Assembly (NCBI RefSeq): GCF_002900965.1
Contig: NZ_PJOM01000002.1
Coordinates: 682,001 to 746,000 of the forward strand
Direction of reading: 5' to 3'
Length of the DNA: 64,000 nucleotides
Source: Pseudotabrizicola formosa
Lineage (GTDB): Bacteria > Pseudomonadota > Alphaproteobacteria > Rhodobacterales > Rhodobacteraceae
Numbering within the stretch: the stretch's first letter is position 1; each line of letters opens with the position of its first letter. Below are positions 58,753 to 64,000 of this stretch, piece after piece. A program made the position numbers and the translations under genes. Below the pieces are notes generated by a model that was not told where the DNA came from, did no database searches, and worked only from the letters and a program-made list of their open reading frames with translations.

Positions 58753-59733
58753 TCAGGCACGTCCGCGGCGGCCACCACGACGGCCCGCAGCGGCCTGTGA
58801 CGCCGCGCTTGACGCTTCGGCAAAACTCATCCCACCTTCAACCGCCTCCAGCACCTTGGCAAAGCGGATCCACTCGCCGCCATTGGCATCATGGTTCATC
58901 AGGAAATTGGCGGCGCGGATCGCCTCCATTTCCTGCAGGCGCACCGGGTTCATGATCGCACTGGTCATGCCCGCGCCGATCGCCATCGGCAGAAACGCCG
59001 CATTGATCCCATGCCGGTGCGGCAGGCCAAAGCTGATGTTGGACGCGCCGCAAGTGGTGTTCACCCCCAGCTCCTCGCGCAAGCGCCGCACCAGCGCAAA
59101 CACCTGCTGGCCCGCGCTGCCCATCGCACCCACCGGCATCACCAGCGGATCGACCACGATGTCATGTGCGGGAATGCCGAAATCGGCGGCACGTTCGACG
59201 ATTTTCTTTGCCACCGCAAAGCGCACATCTGGGTCTTCGGAAATGCCGGTATCGTCATTCGAGATGGCCACGACCGGCACGTTGTATTTCTTGACCAGTG
59301 GCAGCACCAGCTCCAGCCGGTGCTCTTCGCCGGTCACCGAATTGAGCAAAGGCCGCCCCTCGCAGGCCATCAACCCGGATTCGAGCGCGCCCGGGACCGA
59401 GGAGTCGATGCACAGGGGCACATCGACCGTGGCCTGAATGATCTCGATCAGCGCCTTCATCAGCGGCGGTTCGACAAAGTTGTTGTCGGCATAGCGCGGG
59501 TCTTCCGCCATCTTGTTGGTGAAGACCGCACCCGAGTTTACATCCAGCACCGTCGCCCCGCAGGCCACCTGTTCCAGCGCATCGCGGATCACGGTGTCGA
59601 AATTGCCCGCTTCCAACTCGGCAGCCAGTTTCTTGCGCCCGGTCGGGTTGATCCGCTCGCCGATCACGCAAAACGGTTCGTCAAAACCGATGATGACAGT
59701 TTTTGTCTTTGATTCAATTACGGTACGGGTCAT
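58753..59733 (-). CDS. Methyltetrahydrofolate:corrinoid methyltransferase (pterin-binding)
   Basis: A 326-residue TIM-barrel of the dihydropteroate synthase-like fold: GERINPTGRKKLAAEL, TVLDVNSGA, CIDSSVPGALE, AISNDDTGI, and CGASNISFGLP. It transfers the methyl group of methyl-THF to Co(I)-corrinoid. In Phaeobacter-type bacteria a protein of this kind is the pterin module of a split B12-dependent methionine synthase; homocysteine and B12 modules are encoded elsewhere and not in this window. A C-terminal RGGRRGRA tail is basic and probably disordered. Confidence 0.88.
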   Translation of the reverse strand: MTRTVIESKTKTVIIGFDEPFCVIGERINPTGRKKLAAELEAGNFDTVIRDALEQVACGATVLDVNSGAVFTNKMAEDPRYADNNFVEPPLMKALIEIIQATVDVPLCIDSSVPGALESGLMACEGRPLLNSVTGEEHRLELVLPLVKKYNVPVVAISNDDTGISEDPDVRFAVAKKIVERAADFGIPAHDIVVDPLVMPVGAMGSAGQQVFALVRRLREELGVNTTCGASNISFGLPHRHGINAAFLPMAIGAGMTSAIMNPVRLQEMEAIRAANFLMNHDANGGEWIRFAKVLEAVEGGMSFAEASSAASQAAAGRRGGRRGRA

Positions 59734-59748
59734 TCTTAAACCTTTTTC

Positions 59749-60666
59749 TCAGGCGGCCACGGCGGGTTTTCCCGCCGCGCCACCATGTTCTGTCACCCAG
59801 GCGGCATTGGTCTTTATCCCCCCAAGCGGGAAGAAATGGACCTGTTCGATGCCAAAGCCCGGGTGCGCCGCCTTCTGCGCGGCAAGGGCTGTCAGCACAT
59901 CTGTCGGCTCATAGGGCAGCAGCAGCTTGGTCACATCCATGGCACGCTTTTGCAAGACCTTGAGCGACGGGCCCACCCCGCAGGCAATGGCAAACTTGAT
60001 CAGGGTCTGCAGCTTGGCAGGCCCGGCAACACCAATGTGAACCGGCAGTTTTATTCCTTCGGCCTGCAGGCGTGTGACCCAGTCAATCACCGGGGCCGCC
60101 TCAAAGCAGAACTGCGTCGCCATCGCCATCTGGGCATCACACCGCTCGGCAAAGGCCGATTTCCAGCGTGCGGCCTCCATCACCATGCGGTCAGACCCGT
60201 CGGGGTCGATGTCGCGGTTGCCCTCCGGGTGGCCCGCCACATGCAAGCGGTCAAAGCCGTCAAAGGCGCCGGACTCCAGCAACTGCATCGAGCAGTGATA
60301 GTCGCCCACGGGCTGTGCCACGCCACCGGCCAGCAGCAAGCCCTGCCGCACGCCCACATCGCGGTAACGGCTGACCCAATCGCCAAGCGTGGCACGGTCC
60401 GGAATAATGCGCGCCGGAAAATGCGGCATGGCGGTAAAGCCCTCCTCCGCCAGACGGCGCGCGGTGGCCACCATCTCCTCGATCGGGGTGCCGTCGATAT
60501 GCGCGATGTAGACGCGGGTGCCTGCGGGCAGCAGGGTGCGGAAATCTTCGATCTTCTCTGCCGTACGCGGCATCACCTCGATCGAATAGCCTTGCAGGAA
60601 GGCCTCCAACTGCCCCGGTGCGGGGTCAGCGGGCGCGGTCTTGGTGCGGAAACTGAACAGGGCCAT
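59749..60666 (-). CDS. Methylenetetrahydrofolate reductase-like protein
   Basis: A 305-residue MetF-type FAD barrel converting methylene-THF to methyl-THF, which would feed the methyltransferase encoded immediately downstream. Segments YIAHIDGTPIEEMVA, AMPHFPARII, GVAQPVGDYH, and GHPEGNRDID (canonical YPE/HPE) are visible. Compared with E. coli MetF it is more divergent. GGGAGAGG supports the start at ATG 60666; ATG-like 60687 is alternative. Confidence 0.8.
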   Translation of the reverse strand: MALFSFRTKTAPADPAPGQLEAFLQGYSIEVMPRTAEKIEDFRTLLPAGTRVYIAHIDGTPIEEMVATARRLAEEGFTAMPHFPARIIPDRATLGDWVSRYRDVGVRQGLLLAGGVAQPVGDYHCSMQLLESGAFDGFDRLHVAGHPEGNRDIDPDGSDRMVMEAARWKSAFAERCDAQMAMATQFCFEAAPVIDWVTRLQAEGIKLPVHIGVAGPAKLQTLIKFAIACGVGPSLKVLQKRAMDVTKLLLPYEPTDVLTALAAQKAAHPGFGIEQVHFFPLGGIKTNAAWVTEHGGAAGKPAVAA

Positions 60667-60697
60667 CAACCTCTCCCTCAGGGTCATGTGCAGAGTC

Positions 60698-61000
60698 TCA
60701 GGCCTTGGCCCAACCCTCTGCGGCGATCAGTGCTTTCAGGCGATCGGTATCATATTCGGCTTCCAGCCGGGCGGCCTCGCTGCGGGCGACATCTTCCTGC
60801 TCACCCTCTACCTCGTAGGCCGGGGCTTTGCGCCATTCGGCGAGGTAGGAATCCGCATCCTTGGCCCCGATCTTCATGGCACAGCGATCAATCGCCTGTT
60901 CAAACCGTTCGGTCAGCTGCACCTTGGCCCCGCGCCGGCCCTTGCCGACGATGACCTGTGCCGGAATGTCACGCCAGAACACCACTGTCACTTCGGCCAT
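60698..61000 (-). CDS. PF13769-type 'virulence factor' protein
   Basis: A 100-residue protein with VTVVFWRDIPAQVIVGKGRRG at the N-terminus and KIGAKDADSYLAEWR in the middle, matching the family labelled virulence factor in databases. No experimental role is established; in Rhodobacterales it regularly leads the corrinoid/folate methyl-transfer operon, so a role in B12-dependent methyl transfer is more likely than virulence. It is the first gene of the leftward operon. Confidence 0.75.
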   Translation of the reverse strand: MAEVTVVFWRDIPAQVIVGKGRRGAKVQLTERFEQAIDRCAMKIGAKDADSYLAEWRKAPAYEVEGEQEDVARSEAARLEAEYDTDRLKALIAAEGWAKA

Positions 61001-61184
61001 GGCATGATTCCCTTCCGACATCTGCTTTGTTCCGTTCTAATCGGCCCTTGGCGATAAGAGGGTGCGTTTTCGACATCGCGCAACGCATCTGCGACCCGCA
61101 GGGCCCGACACCCACTCCGGATCAGACCTTGCGGCAGGGGGGGATCGGCGTTACGTTTAGCGCAACCACATATGGAGGGCGACC

Positions 61185-62321
61185 ATGACGCCCGAGCGTC
61201 CCCGAGGGGGGGACGCGTCGCAAACACCGATAGAGCCAGAGGATGGTTCTCGTGTCGTCGAATCGTCACCCCCTCCAAAGCCGGGGCAGGGCACGCTTTA
61301 TGCAGCGCTCGACCTTGGCACCAATTCTTGCCGGATGCTGATTGCCCAGCCAAAGGGCAGCCAGTTTCTGGTCGTGGACAGTTTTTCCAAAACTGTTCAG
61401 CTGGGCATCGGGCTGGAAGCCTCGGGCCGGCTGTCGCGTGCGTCGATGGGGCGGACGGTGCAGGCCTTGCGGATCTGCCAGAAAAAGATCGAACGCCACG
61501 GCGTGAAACGGATGCGGCTGGTGGCAACCGAAGCCTGCCGCCGCGCCCGCAATGCGCGTGACTTCATCCGTCAGGTCAAGCGTGAGGCCGGGTTGGCGCT
61601 GGAGATCATCACACCCGAAGAAGAGGCGCGGCTGGCGGTGATTTCCTGCGCGCCCTTGGTGAACGAACGCACCGAACAACTTCTGGTGGTTGATATCGGC
61701 GGTGGGTCGACCGAACTGGTCTGGATCGACCTGTCGGGCGTGATCCCCGAAAACCGGCCTCGTGCGATCATGAGCCTGCATTCCGGCTTTGCCGGTCAGC
61801 CCGAAGGCGGCGCGCGGGTGGTGGACTGGATCTCGGTGCCGCTGGGGGTCGCCACCTTGCGCGACCAGTTCGGCGATGTGGAGGATGACGCTGCACGCTT
61901 TGCCCTGATGAGCTGGTTTTTTGAAGAGCAACTGGCCAGCTTTTCGCCCTATAATGCCGAGCATCCGCGCGAAGGGTTTCAGATCATTGGCACCTCCGGC
62001 ACGGTGACCACGGTGGCGGCCAGCTATCTTGGCCTGCGCCGCTATGACCGGACCAAGGTGGATGGGTTGCAGATGACCAGTGACCAGATCGATTTCGTGA
62101 TCCGCGATTACCTGGCCCTGGGCCCGGAAGGGCGCCGCACCGATCCGCGCATCGGGCGCGACCGGCATGCGCTGATCATGTCCGGCGCGGCTATCCTTCA
62201 GGCCCTGATGCGGATATGGCCAACCGACCGCCTTTCCGTGGCCGACCGTGGCCTGCGCGAGGGGCTTTTATATGCCCAGATGACCGCTGATGGCGTGCTG
62301 ACTGAAGGACCATTCACATGA
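61185..62321 (+). CDS. Ppx/GppA family phosphatase
   Basis: A 378-residue exopolyphosphatase/pppGpp phosphatase-like protein of the ASKHA fold, with [26 protein letters not shown] and [11 protein letters not shown] motifs. An N-terminal Pro/Ser-rich extension of about 35 residues precedes the domain. Substrates are polyphosphate and/or pppGpp. GGAGGG before ATG 61185. It overlaps rlmE by four bases (ATGA). Confidence 0.92.
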   Translation: MTPERPRGGDASQTPIEPEDGSRVVESSPPPKPGQGTLYAALDLGTNSCRMLIAQPKGSQFLVVDSFSKTVQLGIGLEASGRLSRASMGRTVQALRICQKKIERHGVKRMRLVATEACRRARNARDFIRQVKREAGLALEIITPEEEARLAVISCAPLVNERTEQLLVVDIGGGSTELVWIDLSGVIPENRPRAIMSLHSGFAGQPEGGARVVDWISVPLGVATLRDQFGDVEDDAARFALMSWFFEEQLASFSPYNAEHPREGFQIIGTSGTVTTVAASYLGLRRYDRTKVDGLQMTSDQIDFVIRDYLALGPEGRRTDPRIGRDRHALIMSGAAILQALMRIWPTDRLSVADRGLREGLLYAQMTADGVLTEGPFT

Positions 62322-63064
62322 GTGAAAAAACCACCTCTGGCCGTGGCCAGCGCGAGCTTCGGGTGCGGGTGAAAACCGCCAAGGGGCGCAAACTGTCGTC
62401 CACGCTGTGGCTGGAGCGGCAGTTGAACGATCCTTACGTGATCCGGGCGCGCAAAGAGGGCTATCGCGGCCGCGCGGCCTACAAGATTTCCGAACTGGAT
62501 GACCGGTACGGGTTCCTCAAGCCCGGCGCGCGGGTGGTGGACCTTGGCTGTGCGCCCGGCGGCTGGTGTCAGGTGGCGGTGGTGCGGGTGAATGCGCTGT
62601 CGCAAAACCCGAAAAAGCCGGCGGGCACGGTGCTGGGCGTCGATTTGCAAGAGGTGGAGCCGATCCCGGGGGCAGAGCTGCATCAGCTTGATTTCCTGTC
62701 GGATGGGGCGGATGATCTGGTCAAGGGCTGGCTGGGCGGGCGCGCCGATGTGGTGATGTCGGACATGGCGGCCGCCGCCTCGGGGCACAAGGCGACGGAC
62801 CATTTGCGCATCGTGGCACTGATCGAAGCCGCCCTGGATTTTGCCTTTGACGTGCTGGAGGACGGCGGCACCTTTGTCGCCAAGGTTCTGGCGGGCGGGG
62901 CGGAAAACACCATGCAGGCGATGCTGAAAAAGAACTTCACCAAGGTTGCGAATGTGAAGCCCGCGGCCAGCCGGTCGGACAGTTCGGAGAAATTCGTGGT
63001 GGCCATGGGCTATCGCGGACGCGCGCTGGCGGCGGCAAAAGCCGCTGAAGAGGATGAGGATTGA
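62318..63064 (+). CDS. rlmE: 23S rRNA 2'-O-ribose U2552 methyltransferase
   Basis: RlmE (FtsJ/RrmJ) methylates U2552 in the A loop of 23S rRNA. The 248-residue protein has the SAM motif [12 protein letters not shown] and the catalytic tetrad region with [10 protein letters not shown] (Lys), VMSDMAA (Asp), [11 protein letters not shown] (Lys) and SSEKFVV (Glu). It is coupled to the Ppx/GppA gene. Longer than E. coli RlmE by an N-terminal basic extension. Confidence 0.95.
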   Translation: MSEKTTSGRGQRELRVRVKTAKGRKLSSTLWLERQLNDPYVIRARKEGYRGRAAYKISELDDRYGFLKPGARVVDLGCAPGGWCQVAVVRVNALSQNPKKPAGTVLGVDLQEVEPIPGAELHQLDFLSDGADDLVKGWLGGRADVVMSDMAAAASGHKATDHLRIVALIEAALDFAFDVLEDGGTFVAKVLAGGAENTMQAMLKKNFTKVANVKPAASRSDSSEKFVVAMGYRGRALAAAKAAEEDED

Positions 63065-63094
63065 TCGCGTTCTGACAACAATCCGCCCCATGCG

Positions 63095-63120
63095 AAAGGC
63101 ACCCCGCAGGGTGCCTTTTT
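63095..63120 (+). terminator. Terminator of ppx-rlmE
   Basis: AAAGGCACCC (63095-63104), CGCA loop, GGGTGCCTTT (63109-63118) followed by TT. Also symmetric enough to act on leftward transcripts of the following gene. Confidence 0.88.
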
Positions 63121-63153
63121 CACGAGAAACCGGAAAGTTCTGACCGAATCGCC

Positions 63154-63723
63154 TCAGCCGCCCCAGCTGCGGACCGGGCCGCAATCCATGTGGACAAAAT
63201 CGGAGCGCGAGTATTTTCCAACGCCACCAGATGCGCAGGCGGCCGCTGCTTTGGCCATCTGGCCCACCGACCGCGACTTGAGCCGCAGATCGGCGGCCTG
63301 CCCCTTGAGGTGCAGCGAATTCCGGGCAACGCCCCCCGACTGCGACCGAAGCATCGCGTTGGTGCGCGGGCTGCGATAGCCCGACAGCATCATATAGGGC
63401 TCGCTCACATCCATCAGGCGATGGGCCGCCGCCATGATATCCACCGTGCGCGCGTCAATGCTGATCACGTCGTTGGATCGCCAGTCCCGCATGAAGTGAT
63501 TGATTTCCTTCATGACTTCGGGAATGTACTTGCCTTCGATCCAGTAGATCGTGTCGATGCTTTCCCCTGTCCGCCCCGAATACATGCGGATGCGGCGGAT
63601 ATCGCCCGCACCGCGCAGCAGGCCGAAAGCGTTGGAATAGGTCGGAGCCGCAACCACAAGCGACGCGGCGAACGCGCCCAGCAAACCACGCCGCGAAAAC
63701 CCCAGCTTTGATGTCTCTGTCAT
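63154..63723 (-). CDS. Tat-exported DUF882/M15-like peptidase
   Basis: A 189-residue protein with a twin-arginine signal (SRRGLLGAFAASLVVA) and a peptidase M15 fold (YcbK-type): SGYRSPRTN, HLKGQAADLR with His and Asp zinc ligands, and FVHMDCG with the last His. Likely a periplasmic wall peptidase, cleaving peptide cross-links. Start 63723 has the Tat motif at the proper distance; the frame to 63777 is not needed. Confidence 0.88.
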   Translation of the reverse strand: MTETSKLGFSRRGLLGAFAASLVVAAPTYSNAFGLLRGAGDIRRIRMYSGRTGESIDTIYWIEGKYIPEVMKEINHFMRDWRSNDVISIDARTVDIMAAAHRLMDVSEPYMMLSGYRSPRTNAMLRSQSGGVARNSLHLKGQAADLRLKSRSVGQMAKAAAACASGGVGKYSRSDFVHMDCGPVRSWGG

Positions 63724-64000
63724 TCTTACGCCTGTCCCGTCGCATTGTTGACCACCTAGACGGCGGTTCGTCTGCACTTATCCCCAAGTGTGCAGATCTT
63801 ATGCCACAGCATATTATGCAACCCAAGGACAGATTCTCCGCCGGTTCCCGTATGAGCGCCCATCGGCAAAGAATTGCTGAAAGTTGCCGTGTGACTGTGC
63901 GGGATTTTTCTTAAAGAACTGTTGCCTGAAAGTAACGAAATCCGGCGCTCGCGTGATCTTCTGGCCGGAACGTGAATGGACAGTGCCGTCATCTTCGCGG
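63724..64000. other. Intergenic at the right edge
   Basis: Nearly 280 bases without a convincing gene on either strand. It must contain the promoter for the leftward Tat peptidase. A 78-codon reverse frame at 63756-63992 has no family resemblance or ribosome site. A downstream rightward gene may begin past the window. Confidence 0.3.

Overview
The window is a GC-rich, densely packed chromosomal segment of an alphaproteobacterium, almost certainly Rhodobacterales (Rhodobacter/Paracoccus/roseobacter type). Evidence: a 5-aminolevulinate synthase of the C4 type, a SciP-CtrA pair, a GTTC-N7-GTTC SOS box, an Atm1-type exporter, a gene-transfer-agent-like endolysin/holin cassette next to argS, and a pterin-binding methyltransferase with a RamA-like activator as found in the split methionine synthase of this order. 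Assignments rest on reading the translated sequence; no database search was run.

Layout. 1-9.5 kb: hemA end, a RodZ-like protein, ispG, mnmA (reverse), sciP, ctrA (own CtrA box upstream), ligA-recG. 9.5-9.8 kb: a 38-residue membrane peptide behind a perfect SOS box. 9.9-16.2 kb: NifU-like protein, hisI, sodB, host-attachment-type protein, LOG phosphoribohydrolase, LysM protein, Atm1-type ABC exporter. 16.2-20.8 kb: RND pump and adaptor (reverse). 21-25.1 kb: yfgM-like, bamB, der, ndk, in the order known from E. coli. 25.1-30.6 kb: TfoX C-terminal protein, a Gln-rich peptide, M19 dipeptidase, tkt, coiled-coil protein, zapA, MliC-like protein. 30.6-34.8 kb: monothiol glutaredoxin, BolA, purL, a probable sRNA, a LysR regulator (all reverse).

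35-44.7 kb: acyltransferase, murI, ccmE, the endolysin/holin pair behind a CtrA-like half site, argS, SPOR protein, nagZ, scpA, scpB, a small basic protein and an HNH protein; many of these overlap by a few bases. 44.8-49.7 kb: MgtC-like protein, then zwf-pgl-pgi behind a 14-bp perfect palindrome, then a RidA protein.

50.3-54 kb is the accessory segment: visibly more A+T-rich DNA carrying an orphan protein with a HEPN-type RNase motif, palindromic non-coding DNA, tRNA-Gly(CCC), and a complete Eco29kI-type restriction-modification pair. 54.3-56.2 kb is an ECF sigma / RskA-type anti-sigma / fasciclin protein module. 56.3-61 kb (reverse) is a B12/folate one-carbon operon: PF13769-type protein, MTHFR-like protein, methyl-THF:corrinoid methyltransferase, cupin and RamA-like corrinoid activator. 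61.2-63.7 kb: Ppx/GppA phosphatase, rlmE and a Tat-exported M15-like peptidase.

Main leads: the SOS-controlled small membrane protein after recG (SidA analogue?), the CtrA-linked lysis cassette, the anti-Shine-Dalgarno-type sRNA upstream of purL, the HEPN protein beside the tRNA and restriction system, and the split-MetH operon with an unexplained cupin.
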